NCBI GenBank assembly: GCA_030159235.1
Contig: BSBG01000008.1
Span: forward strand, 93,473 to 157,472
Direction: 5' to 3'
From: Bacillus safensis
Lineage (GTDB): Bacteria > Bacillota > Bacilli > Bacillales > Bacillaceae
DNA: 64,000 nucleotides
Part shown: piece after piece, positions 8,443 to 15,750 of the stretch
How the letters are laid out: every line of letters starts with the position of its first letter
Numbering within the stretch: position 1 is the stretch's first letter
Notes under the pieces: model-generated
Database searches by the model: none
What the model was told of the DNA's origin: nothing
The model's input: only the letters and a program-made list of their open reading frames with translations
Made by a program: the position numbers and the translations under genes

Positions 8443-8994
8443 TTACTTAACCACTTTCGCACCAAGCGACTGCTCAAAGTGAGAAAGTGCCCACTCGTGC
8501 CCCGCTTCATTAAAACTCGCCACAGCATTTTGGTGAATCACAAGTTCGAAGCCTTTATTGTACGCATCAACAGCTGTATGAAGTACACAAATATCGGTAC
8601 ATACGCCGGCTAAATGAAGTTCAGTGATGCCGCGCTCGCGCAGTTTTATTTCTAATTGCGTGCCTGCAAAAGCAGAGTATCTTGTTTTTTCCATATAATA
8701 GACCTGTTTTAAATGTTTTGACGTGTGAAATAGTGAACTTAGTTGTCCATAAAGCTCAATTCCCTTTGTCCCGCGAATATTATGGGGCGGAAATAATTTT
8801 GTCTCTGGATGATAAGGGTCCTCTTCTTCATGATGATCGACAGCAAAGACGACAAAGTGTCCTTCATCAATAAATGAAGAAGTGATCTCTGTGATCTTAG
8901 GCTCAATCGCCTGTCCAGGCTTTCCGCATGTTAGTTTTCCATCGTCTGCAACAAAATCAACTGTATAATCAATACAAATCAATGCTTTGCCCAT
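8443..8994 (-). CDS. pncA: Nicotinamidase
   Basis: 183 residues of the cysteine hydrolase (isochorismatase-like) family. It converts nicotinamide to nicotinate, feeding PncB. Catalytic-triad candidates are D9 in CIDYT and C140 in AGVCTDICVLHTAVDAY; metal-binding residues lie in FAVDHHEEED and YHPETKLFPPHN. The ATG at 8994 was preferred over upstream ATGs because GGGAGAG lies 6 bases before it and the length then equals that of B. subtilis YueJ. Confidence 0.95.
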   Translation of the reverse strand: MGKALICIDYTVDFVADDGKLTCGKPGQAIEPKITEITSSFIDEGHFVVFAVDHHEEEDPYHPETKLFPPHNIRGTKGIELYGQLSSLFHTSKHLKQVYYMEKTRYSAFAGTQLEIKLRERGITELHLAGVCTDICVLHTAVDAYNKGFELVIHQNAVASFNEAGHEWALSHFEQSLGAKVVK

Positions 8995-9054
8995 CCGCAT
9001 CTCTCCCATATGCTCTTTTGAATCATTATAGCTTATTCATTTCACTAGGGAAAC

Positions 9055-9462
9055 CTATTCAACAGATTCATGAGAAAAAGCTTTTTGAAACAGCTCATCT
9101 TTTATATAAATGCGCTCTTCATTGACCGCACTTGGCATCTCTATGACAAGACCAAAAGGAGAGTTCGCTTCATGATGATTCACTACTTTAAAGGAACATC
9201 CAGCGGCATTTGCCATTTTCACATATTGAGAATAGGAAGCATAAGACAATTCACCATTTAAAAGAACTGTGGCCTGGCGATTGGCCTTCAATATTTGTTC
9301 AACCTCATCATACGGTTTATTTCTTGATACCTGCCCCTTTGTCAGGGCGAGAATCGCTCGTTCCCTTAATGAACCGAGAAACATTCTTCTCTCATCGGGT
9401 TTTGTTTCAGCATGTCCAAATATCCCTTGCTGCAAATAAAAGTCTACGGATTCTTCTTTCAT
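9055..9462 (-). CDS. yueI: YueI family protein (DUF1694)
   Basis: 135 residues from the ATG at 9462 (AGGAG 11 bases before; an in-frame GTG upstream overlaps the SD). Typical DUF1694 features are the FLGSLRERAILALTKGQV segment and a C-terminal half that resembles the YueI structural family. Function is unknown. It lies between pncA and yueH as in B. subtilis. Confidence 0.85.
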   Translation of the reverse strand: MKEESVDFYLQQGIFGHAETKPDERRMFLGSLRERAILALTKGQVSRNKPYDEVEQILKANRQATVLLNGELSYASYSQYVKMANAAGCSFKVVNHHEANSPFGLVIEMPSAVNEERIYIKDELFQKAFSHESVE

Positions 9463-9489
9463 CGCTGTGTTCACTCCTGGTTTCTAAAT

Positions 9490-9738
9490 TTACATTTCTG
9501 TGACCCAGTGCACAATCTTGAGTGCAAGGTCACGGGCTTCATCTGTTTCTACTCTTTCCATTAAGGATTGTTCAAGCGTATGAATGAGCTGCTCTTTTTC
9601 GTCCTCATACGCAATGGAAATACTCCATTCAATGTCAGGTACGGCAACAAGCGTTTTATATTCTTTTTTATTTTCATGTAAATATACATTGTAGGTCTTT
9701 GGTTGTCCGCTTGTGATGTGTGCTTTTCTAATTTTCAT
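9490..9738 (-). CDS. yueH: YueH family protein
   Basis: 82 residues, MKIRKAHITSGQPKTYNVYL..., matching the small conserved Bacillus protein YueH in position and size. It has no membrane helix or known catalytic motif. It is read in the same direction 27 bases upstream of yueI, so the two probably form one unit. Function unknown. Confidence 0.82.
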   Translation of the reverse strand: MKIRKAHITSGQPKTYNVYLHENKKEYKTLVAVPDIEWSISIAYEDEKEQLIHTLEQSLMERVETDEARDLALKIVHWVTEM

Positions 9739-9790
9739 TTGACTCTGTTCACACCTCTTTTTCTTCTTACATCCATATCCATTGTACCAT

Positions 9791-9833
9791 AAAAAAAGAC
9801 AGCTTCTGAAAAGGAATTCCCTTTCAAAGCTGG
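9791..9833 (-). terminator. Terminator of the first GerPA/PF-like gene
   Basis: An interrupted stem joins AGCTTTGAAAGGG and CCTTTTCAGAAGCT on the minus strand, then GTC and a run of seven T. Confidence 0.75.
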
Positions 9834-10055
9834 CTACGCATTAAAGCTTTTTTGCTGGCTGATCAGGTCTATATCCCACACAAAAGTGACGTTTGGACTG
9901 TTAAATAATTGGGCAAGATCTCCTGCATTATAGGTCCCTGAACCACCGGCAGAGTGATCGACACTTTTTGGCGAAATAGCAAAAACATCACCGAAGTGTG
10001 CTGCCCCGTTTCCGTACACACGATCAATATGAATAGGTCCAACAATCGCTGGCAT
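9834..10055 (-). CDS. yueG: GerPA/GerPF-type spore germination protein, copy 1 (YueG-like)
   Basis: 73 residues from the ATG at 10055 (GGTGG SD). It starts MPAIVGPIHIDRVYGNGAAHFGDVF and has the internal SAGGSGTYNAGD segment of the GerPA/GerPF family. GerP proteins are small spore-coat-associated proteins needed for germinant access to inner receptors; YueG is a B. subtilis paralogue with a probable sporulation role. It is followed by its own terminator. An adjacent paralogue of identical length (10154-10375) shows that this is a tandem pair. Confidence 0.88.
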   Translation of the reverse strand: MPAIVGPIHIDRVYGNGAAHFGDVFAISPKSVDHSAGGSGTYNAGDLAQLFNSPNVTFVWDIDLISQQKSFNA

Positions 10056-10117
10056 CTTTCCACCACCTTTTCTCCCCATATCATATGCCCAGCTTAAAAA
10101 TACGTGTATGAAAAATA

Positions 10118-10153
10118 AAAAAGACAGCTGATATGCGATCATCAGCTGTCTTT
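10118..10153 (-). terminator. Terminator between the two GerPA/PF-like genes
   Basis: AAAGACAGCTGAT paired with ATCAGCTGTCTTT around a short loop, then a T-run; a very strong stem directly after copy 2. Its GACAGCT stem resembles that of the terminator after copy 1. Confidence 0.88.
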
Positions 10154-10375
10154 CTATGCGTTAAATGATTGAGGCTGGCCAAACAATGTAAAATCCCAAA
10201 GCATCGTCGCATTCGGATCACTTGTAAGTGACATATAATCACCTGAATTAAAGGCTCCCGCCCCGCCAGTAGAGTGGTCTACAGCCAAAGGGGCAATGGC
10301 CAGGACATCACCGAAAGTAGCCGCACCGTTTCCTCCTAACGACTCAATATGAATAGGTCCAACGATTGCAGGCAT
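10154..10375 (-). CDS. GerPA/GerPF-type spore germination protein, copy 2 (YueG-like)
   Basis: 73 residues, MPAIVGPIHIESLGGNGAAT..., with STGGAGAFNSGD. It shares its N-terminus and overall plan with the neighbouring copy 1. The SD is GGGGGAGA, 6 bases before the ATG. The pair reads as a tandem duplication of a gene with its terminator; the copies have since diverged in their second halves. Role inferred from family: spore coat and germination. Confidence 0.85.
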   Translation of the reverse strand: MPAIVGPIHIESLGGNGAATFGDVLAIAPLAVDHSTGGAGAFNSGDYMSLTSDPNATMLWDFTLFGQPQSFNA

Positions 10376-10441
10376 CAGAATCTCCCCCTATCTGCTTATG
10401 TCAATCATCTTATGCAAAAAGGGAAAAGTTGTGCATCTGCC

Positions 10442-11545
10442 CTAGACGTTTAAATGCTGTTCTTTGCGAGATCGCTGACGCAGCTGAACCAATCTAACAA
10501 TATTTAGGGTGATGGCTTTAAGCAGTGCATAGACAGGAACCGCAAAGATCATGCCAAGAATTCCGCCAAAGCTTCCTGCCCCAATTAATAGCAGGATAAT
10601 GGTCAAAGGATGTGTGTTGAGACGTTTCCCAATAATCAATGGAGAAATGACATTTCCATCAACTTGCTGAACGATTAGAATCACAATCACTGTCACCACC
10701 GCTTTTCCAGGCGAATCAAGAAACGCAATGAGCACAGCTGGTGCCGCGCCAAGATATGGCCCAAGGTACGGAATCACATTTGTGACCGCAATGATAATAC
10801 CAAGAATGAGCGCATATTTCACACCAATTAATAAGTATCCGATAAAACAAGCCACTCCAACAAATAAACAGACGACAATCTGTCCTTGTATGTAAGCCGC
10901 AAGCGTATCGTTTAATTCTTTAAAGATTTTCAATCCTTCCTTACGGTAAGGCATCGGCAAAAATTGAACGAGCTTGTCCGGAAACTTATGTCCGTCCTTC
11001 AGCATATAAAACAAAATAAATGGAACTGTGATGACAGCTAAGGCAATATTGGCTATCACGCCAAACACCGCAGACATACTTGAAGCAATATTTTCCGGCA
11101 AATCTTTTAATGTCGAAACAATCGACTGTTCAAACTTCGAGACGGAGACATAATCTTGGTTCATCATCCAAGTAAAAGTTTTAGAATGCGAGAAGTCATT
11201 CATAAATTTCTGCATGTCCGTCACATAACCGGGGAAGCTTTTGACAAGTCCACCTACCTGCGTGACAATAATCGGTCCCGCAGCATTGACAATGAACGTG
11301 ATGAGTCCAATGAACAAGAGATAAATGATCAGGATAGCGAGTGTCCTAGGAATCTTCTTTGACAAAAATCGAACAATTGGATTAAAGATGAAAAAGAGAA
11401 TCCCTGCCAGCAGAATGGGAACAAACAGAGTTGATGCAAATAAAATGATCGGCTGAAATAAAAACGAAACCTTTGTTGATACATAAACTATGAGTAAAAC
11501 AAGTAATATTTGGAATGTCCAAAAATGAACTTTAGATTTTAACAA
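10442..11545 (-). CDS. yueF: YueF, AI-2E family transporter-like membrane protein
   Basis: 367 residues with about 8 membrane helices. The family hallmark regions are visible: FFIFNPIVRFL near residue 50, PFILFYMLKDG, and the C-terminal NVIPYLGPYLGAAPA and QQVDGNVISPLIIGKRL motifs. AI-2E family members are inner-membrane permeases; some act as autoinducer-2 exporters and others as Na+/H+ antiporters. The substrate here is not evident. Length and position match B. subtilis YueF. Confidence 0.92.
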   Translation of the reverse strand: MLKSKVHFWTFQILLVLLIVYVSTKVSFLFQPIILFASTLFVPILLAGILFFIFNPIVRFLSKKIPRTLAILIIYLLFIGLITFIVNAAGPIIVTQVGGLVKSFPGYVTDMQKFMNDFSHSKTFTWMMNQDYVSVSKFEQSIVSTLKDLPENIASSMSAVFGVIANIALAVITVPFILFYMLKDGHKFPDKLVQFLPMPYRKEGLKIFKELNDTLAAYIQGQIVVCLFVGVACFIGYLLIGVKYALILGIIIAVTNVIPYLGPYLGAAPAVLIAFLDSPGKAVVTVIVILIVQQVDGNVISPLIIGKRLNTHPLTIILLLIGAGSFGGILGMIFAVPVYALLKAITLNIVRLVQLRQRSRKEQHLNV

Positions 11546-11698
11546 AGATGCTCCTCCTGTTACGTATTGATCTTATTAAAAAACTACTATTCAACCCACC
11601 TTCTGTCAACTGCTTCTTGTTTTAGAACCTCATTTTTTGTAAAAAAAAGAACAATTGGTATATCATGCACTTTTTCCAGATATACATTCTATAAGCAT

Positions 11699-11729
11699 GA
11701 AAAAAGCAGACACCTATGCGTCTGCTTGT
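11699..11729 (-). terminator. yuzF terminator
   Basis: GCAGACGC / GTGTCTGC hairpin with a T6 tail on the minus strand. Confidence 0.85.
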
Positions 11730-11965
11730 TATACTCTTTCACTGTGATCAGGCATCACCGATACAATTTGCTGGATCCGCACATAAAAAACTGATTTTGC
11801 TCCCGCCTCAATCACAATGTGATCTGGCATGACTTCCTTCAATTTTCCGCGTACCGTATCTTTCACTGTTTGAACAATTAATCTCGTACCGATCACTTTA
11901 TGCAATGTTTGATAAACATATGGATCAACTAATGAAACAAGCTGCGGACTTCCTTGTTGTGCCAT
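11729..11965 (-). CDS. yuzF: YuzF family protein (DUF2642)
   Basis: 78 residues from the ATG at 11965 (MAQQGSPQLVSLVDPYVYQTL...). DUF2642 proteins are small Bacillus proteins with a beta-rich fold (KGKLKEVMPDHIVIEAG-like segment), often related to spore coat proteins. No membrane segment. A longer in-frame extension upstream to 12028 lacks an SD and is not accepted. Function unknown. Confidence 0.8.
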   Translation of the reverse strand: MAQQGSPQLVSLVDPYVYQTLHKVIGTRLIVQTVKDTVRGKLKEVMPDHIVIEAGAKSVFYVRIQQIVSVMPDHSERV

Positions 11966-12147
11966 CCTACCTGCCCCTTTACTTGTGTATTTACCCACAG
12001 CGTATGCAGTCACCCATGTGAATGTCACTCAAAGCAAACTCGCAACGTTATTACCATATTTTTACAAATAGTATTTATTTACATTTTTTAGAAGTATAAT
12101 AGGTTGGTGCTGTCAACAGCTTAAATCATTTGAAGAGGTGAATGATC

Positions 12148-13638
12148 TTGAAAAAACTAATCTGTATCGTTGCTGTCATGCTCTTTCTATCCTCTGCATG
12201 CTATGCATATGCAGGCACAATAGGAGATGAGCCTGGGACACCAGGGAAGTGGTTTAAAGGAGAAGAGCCGGTTCAAAAAGGCGAGTCAAAATTGCCACTT
12301 GTTTTTGTTCATGGGATTAACAGCTCCTCCTCCACATGGTTCAATCGAAACGATATGGCAAAGCAAGCTGTTCTGAACGGATACGAAAGCGCATTCATAG
12401 ATTTGTATCCAGATCAGGACATAAAAAAGAATGGCAAACTATTAGCGGAAAAACTAAAAGAAATCTATGATGTTTTCGGTCGAAAACTTATTGTGATTGG
12501 TCACAGTAAAGGCGGGGTGGATACACAGTCCGCACTCGTGTATCACAATGCCCATCCATATGTGGAAAAGGTCATCACACTCGGCTCCCCTCATTACGGG
12601 ACACCGCTTGCAGATTTAGCGTATAGTAAGGGCGGAAGCTGGCTCGCGGAAATTCTTGGACAAAAAAGCGACGCGCTCTATTCTTTGCAAACCGGGCTCA
12701 TGGCGGCTTTTCGAAGTGAAACTGACAAACTGGAGACGTTCCCTCATAAATACGTCACTTATTCGGGATCGGAATGGGGTACATTTGGCGGCGTGCTGTA
12801 TTTAGGCGGCATGTATTTAAAGAGCTTTGGTACAAACGATGGCGCCGTCACGGTAAGCAGCACAAAACTATCATATGCAAACAATATTTCAACAGGGAAG
12901 TGGAATCACAATTCTATTAAAAATGGCACAAGCATGTTCCCAGTTTTCCAGCATCAACTGCTAGCCAATGTCGCAAACGCTGAAAATGAACAAAAAGAGA
13001 ACCTAGCGCAAGAGCTCGTTACTACTGAGCTGAATACAGATGTTTATGTGAAAGGCGGAGAAAGTGAAAAGGATAAAACAGAAGCATTCTATGTAGAGGA
13101 AGGAACGAATGGCTTATCGATTCAGTGGTTAAATGAAGGGCGGGAGACGCGCCCCGAAATCATCGCCCCTAATGGAGACGTCTTAACAAATCTGAAGACA
13201 TCGGAAGCATCTTTCCCATATGAAGGCGCATATTTACACCATGTGCAAATCAATAAACCCGTTCCTGGAAAATGGACGATTCGATCAAATTCAGAAAAAA
13301 GAGCTCCTTATTTGCTGCTCGTATCCTTTGATTCACCATTAAATGAAGAAATCAAAGCAGAAGCAGCGCAATCAGGGGATGCATCGACCCATTCAAGCGG
13401 GCTGATTAAACGATTAAGCAAAAAAGTAGAAACCTTTTACTTTAAGGATGCACGAAAAGATCATCCATTCAAAACAACTGACTCTTCAGATGTTCAATTG
13501 AAAAAAGAAGGTGCTTATTCTGTTACGGTTCATTACACCGGGCTCACTGCATCAGGTACATCTGCGTTTAACCGTACCGTTATTCGCACATTATATGTCG
13601 ACCAGCATGGTAATATTCATGGAGACATTCCATACTAA
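12148..13638 (+). CDS. Secreted lipase/esterase of the alpha/beta hydrolase fold
   Basis: 496 residues from the TTG at 12148 (GAGG 9 bases before; the ATG at 12142 is too close to the SD). A signal peptide (KKLICIVAVMLFLSSACYAYAG) precedes a mature domain with LVFVHGINSSSSTWF (oxyanion region), the nucleophile elbow GHSKGG (serine about residue 126), a probable catalytic aspartate in GTNDGAVTV and a histidine in WNHNSI. The C-terminal 220 residues are beta-rich and may form an accessory domain. It resembles extracellular lipases of Bacillus and is an insertion relative to the B. subtilis yuzF-yueE order. Substrate not deducible. Confidence 0.85.
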   Translation: MKKLICIVAVMLFLSSACYAYAGTIGDEPGTPGKWFKGEEPVQKGESKLPLVFVHGINSSSSTWFNRNDMAKQAVLNGYESAFIDLYPDQDIKKNGKLLAEKLKEIYDVFGRKLIVIGHSKGGVDTQSALVYHNAHPYVEKVITLGSPHYGTPLADLAYSKGGSWLAEILGQKSDALYSLQTGLMAAFRSETDKLETFPHKYVTYSGSEWGTFGGVLYLGGMYLKSFGTNDGAVTVSSTKLSYANNISTGKWNHNSIKNGTSMFPVFQHQLLANVANAENEQKENLAQELVTTELNTDVYVKGGESEKDKTEAFYVEEGTNGLSIQWLNEGRETRPEIIAPNGDVLTNLKTSEASFPYEGAYLHHVQINKPVPGKWTIRSNSEKRAPYLLLVSFDSPLNEEIKAEAAQSGDASTHSSGLIKRLSKKVETFYFKDARKDHPFKTTDSSDVQLKKEGAYSVTVHYTGLTASGTSAFNRTVIRTLYVDQHGNIHGDIPY

Positions 13639-14168
13639 ACAGAGCGTTTCATGGGCTGAAGTGCCTGCTTCACTTTCTGATCCAATTCCGTGATTTTTTT
13701 CATTGCAAGTGATTCGTCTATTTGTCTGTAATGATGATGCCCGCCAGGCTCTTCATCCATTTCATCTGCTTTCTTGACAATTTGCTGGAGTGTGTCCTTA
13801 TGAAGGTCGCCCTCTGGTAAATATGAATCCGTATGAAGCAGAATCGCAAGCGCAATATCTTTGGCTGCCTTTGGTTCCTCACCAAGCCGTATGAGCAATT
13901 TGTGCGCCCGTTCTGCGCCTTTAATGGCATGAATATCATTGCGTCTATATGTCTCGTAATCCCATTCTCCGCCGGCTGTATACCATTCATAGTGGCCGAT
14001 GTCATGCAAGAGGGCTGCTTTCACAGCCAGATCTGGATTTACCCTAGCCTGCACCGCCAGCTTGAATGCGTGATAAGCACAAGCAATCGCATGGGCTTTT
14101 CCTGACCGATTTAAATATTTTTGAGCGACTGGATGGGTGTAAACATCCATTAACGTAACCTTTCTCAT
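13635..14168 (-). CDS. yueE: YueE, HD-domain phosphohydrolase
   Basis: 177 residues with metal-binding residues H53/D54 in LLHDIGHYEWY plus an upstream histidine in CAYHAFK and a downstream HTDSYLPEGD. HD-domain proteins of this kind hydrolyse phosphate esters, often of nucleotides; the substrate is unknown. It is convergent with the lipase gene and their stops overlap by 4 bases. Upstream lies a dispersed repeat element (copy A). Confidence 0.87.
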   Translation of the reverse strand: MRKVTLMDVYTHPVAQKYLNRSGKAHAIACAYHAFKLAVQARVNPDLAVKAALLHDIGHYEWYTAGGEWDYETYRRNDIHAIKGAERAHKLLIRLGEEPKAAKDIALAILLHTDSYLPEGDLHKDTLQQIVKKADEMDEEPGGHHHYRQIDESLAMKKITELDQKVKQALQPMKRSV

Positions 14169-14299
14169 GGAAACCCCTCCTTATCTATATTTTTAGCATC
14201 CTAACATATTCTGAAAAGAAACTCAAATGTTCTGTCATATTTTCTATGAGTCTCAAGAATAGCTTATGTCAAATCAGGTGGTTTTGCTTGTACAATACG

Positions 14300-14328
14300 A
14301 AAAAAGCAGCCGTTATGACTGCTTTTTT
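14300..14328 (-). terminator. Terminator hairpin downstream of yueD, left of the repeat
   Basis: AGCAG-TCATAACGG-CTGCT followed by a T-run on the minus strand. The same core is repeated at 14421-14441, where it encodes the last codons of yueD. Confidence 0.7.
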
Positions 14329-14441
14329 TGTTCTTTTCAGCGTGATATGAAAACCCTTCATGTTTAGAAGGCCTAGGCATTTGAGATTCGTGAGCACTGG
14401 CACGCAGGTCTGACCAAATACAGTTGTTATGACTGCTTTTT
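14307..14441. repeat. Dispersed repeat copy A flanked by direct repeats
   Basis: A segment starting with TTTCAGCGTG (14335-14344) and running to about 14420 aligns with copy B at 38249-38374, sharing for example GATTCGTGAG-type and CGCAGG-CTGAC blocks. It lacks the right inverted end of copy B and is shorter. It is flanked by 21-bp direct repeats (14307-14327 and 14421-14441; 16 bases identical) that contain the terminator stem of yueD. No ORF is inside. Confidence 0.6.
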
Positions 14442-15170
14442 CACATACTCACGTGCATCGTAGACACATCCACCAGCTGGATCATCAGCTAAAAGATCAA
14501 GCAAAATACTTGCGACTTCATCTGGGCTCTTCAGCGTGCCGGTTTCATATAATTGCTGAAAACGGTCAATTTGTTCAAAATCCTGTTTTGATGACTTTCG
14601 AATTTCTCCCTGCATATCTGTATCGATGGTGCCGGGTGAAAAGGAAAACGTGTTGATCGGATGCGCTTCATCCTGCTGTTCCTCATGCAAAGTCCTCATA
14701 AACATATCAAGTCCAGCCTTTGAACTGCAATACGCACTCCACCCTTTATATGGGTTTTTCGCCGCTCCAGAGGAAAGATGAACGATCGTTTTCTTTCCGT
14801 TAAATGATTGAGTCTGCTCAGTAAAAACATGGCTCAGCAAAACAGGAATGACTAGATTCAACGTATAATGCTGCTGCAGCGCATCCTGCCCGCCTTGTCC
14901 GACACGCTTGATCGGTGTCACCATTCCTGCGTTATTGACGAATAAGATCTCATCAGCATCTGCCAGAGTTTGCGGTGTGAGATGATCTTGAAGCCATTTG
15001 GCTGCTGCTGTTTCATCTGTCAGGTCGACCTGTGTATGTGTGAGCCTTGGATGAGAAATCGGCGATGCACTTCTTGCTGCTGTGTACACATGATCCCCTC
15101 GTAAAAGCAGCCTGTTCACAAGTGCTAGGCCAAATCCTTTTGATCCCCCTGTAACGATTGAAATTCGAAT
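14427..15170 (-). CDS. yueD: YueD, short-chain dehydrogenase (benzil reductase type)
   Basis: An SDR protein of about 247 residues: NADP-binding ISIVTGGSKGFG at the N-terminus, NNAG (VNNAGMV), catalytic serine in HLSSGAA and YCSSK (Y-x-x-x-K). B. subtilis YueD reduces benzil to benzoin and resembles sepiapterin reductase. The start is uncertain: the only good SD (GGGAGGAG) is followed by ATTGTCATTCGA with no ATG, GTG or TTG, so an ATT start at 15170 is proposed; the in-frame GTG at 15194 lies before that SD. The C-terminal codons fall in a direct repeat flanking repeat copy A. Confidence 0.85.
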   Translation of the reverse strand: MRISIVTGGSKGFGLALVNRLLLRGDHVYTAARSASPISHPRLTHTQVDLTDETAAAKWLQDHLTPQTLADADEILFVNNAGMVTPIKRVGQGGQDALQQHYTLNLVIPVLLSHVFTEQTQSFNGKKTIVHLSSGAAKNPYKGWSAYCSSKAGLDMFMRTLHEEQQDEAHPINTFSFSPGTIDTDMQGEIRKSSKQDFEQIDRFQQLYETGTLKSPDEVASILLDLLADDPAGGCVYDAREYVKKQS

Positions 15171-15238
15171 GACAATCTCCTCCCTTGATAACACTATTTT
15201 ACGTAGTCAAACGGTATGACATCAAGCAATCTGCATAA

Positions 15239-15266
15239 AGAAAAGCCTGCCTCTTTTAAAGAGGCT
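15239..15266 (-). terminator. Terminator of the type VII secretion operon
   Basis: GCCTCTTT-AA-AAGAGGC with CAGGCTTTTC following on the minus strand; overlaps the yueC stop. Confidence 0.75.
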
Positions 15267-15750
15267 ACTTCTTTTCAGCCTTCACATTCACCTTTGGAAT
15301 CAAGATGAGCATCACCACGATGCCAAAGGCTATCAAAAAACCAAAGATAATCGGAAGCAGTGCCGATGTCTGCTTCTCATGATCACCGTCAGAAGGCGCT
15401 GATACAGCCGAATCACTAAAAGAGATATTCATCTCTTTCATCATACGAGCTGGTGTTTTGGGCGGATTCTCTTTTAAATCACTAAAAAGCTGCGGGGAAA
15501 GAGATCCACCCGGTGCTTTAGGCGGTTCAGCAAAATGAATGTCTGTTTTGACTTTTGATGTCGTTTTGCTTTGTTCGTATTTCGTTTGATCCCTCAATAT
15601 ACTCGAGTTAATATTGAGCTCCTTTTCCTGATAGTCATTCGGCTTGACATTCGTATCCGTATCTTCACCAACAGCGAAAGCGGCAGGGATGAGGAGAAAA
15701 AGGGAAATGACACCGAGTGCCGCCCCTTTCACGAATAAATTAAGCCTCAT
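15265..15750 (-). CDS. yueC: YueC, EssA-type component of type VII secretion
   Basis: 161 residues: an N-terminal membrane helix or signal (VKGAALGVISLFLLIPAAFA), a polar extracytoplasmic middle and a second membrane helix (about residues 132-152, IIFGFLIAFGIVVMLILIP) before a short basic tail. Topology, size and position match EssA-family proteins (YueC in B. subtilis), required for WXG100 export. The ATG overlaps the yueB stop by 11 bases, suggesting coupling. It is the last gene of the operon. Confidence 0.88.
   Translation of the reverse strand: MRLNLFVKGAALGVISLFLLIPAAFAVGEDTDTNVKPNDYQEKELNINSSILRDQTKYEQSKTTSKVKTDIHFAEPPKAPGGSLSPQLFSDLKENPPKTPARMMKEMNISFSDSAVSAPSDGDHEKQTSALLPIIFGFLIAFGIVVMLILIPKVNVKAEKK

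Noticed and set aside
10118..10153. Possible small RNA from the strong hairpin between the GerPA/PF genes
   Set aside because: It has the plain form of an intrinsic terminator; no promoter or conserved extra structure was seen.
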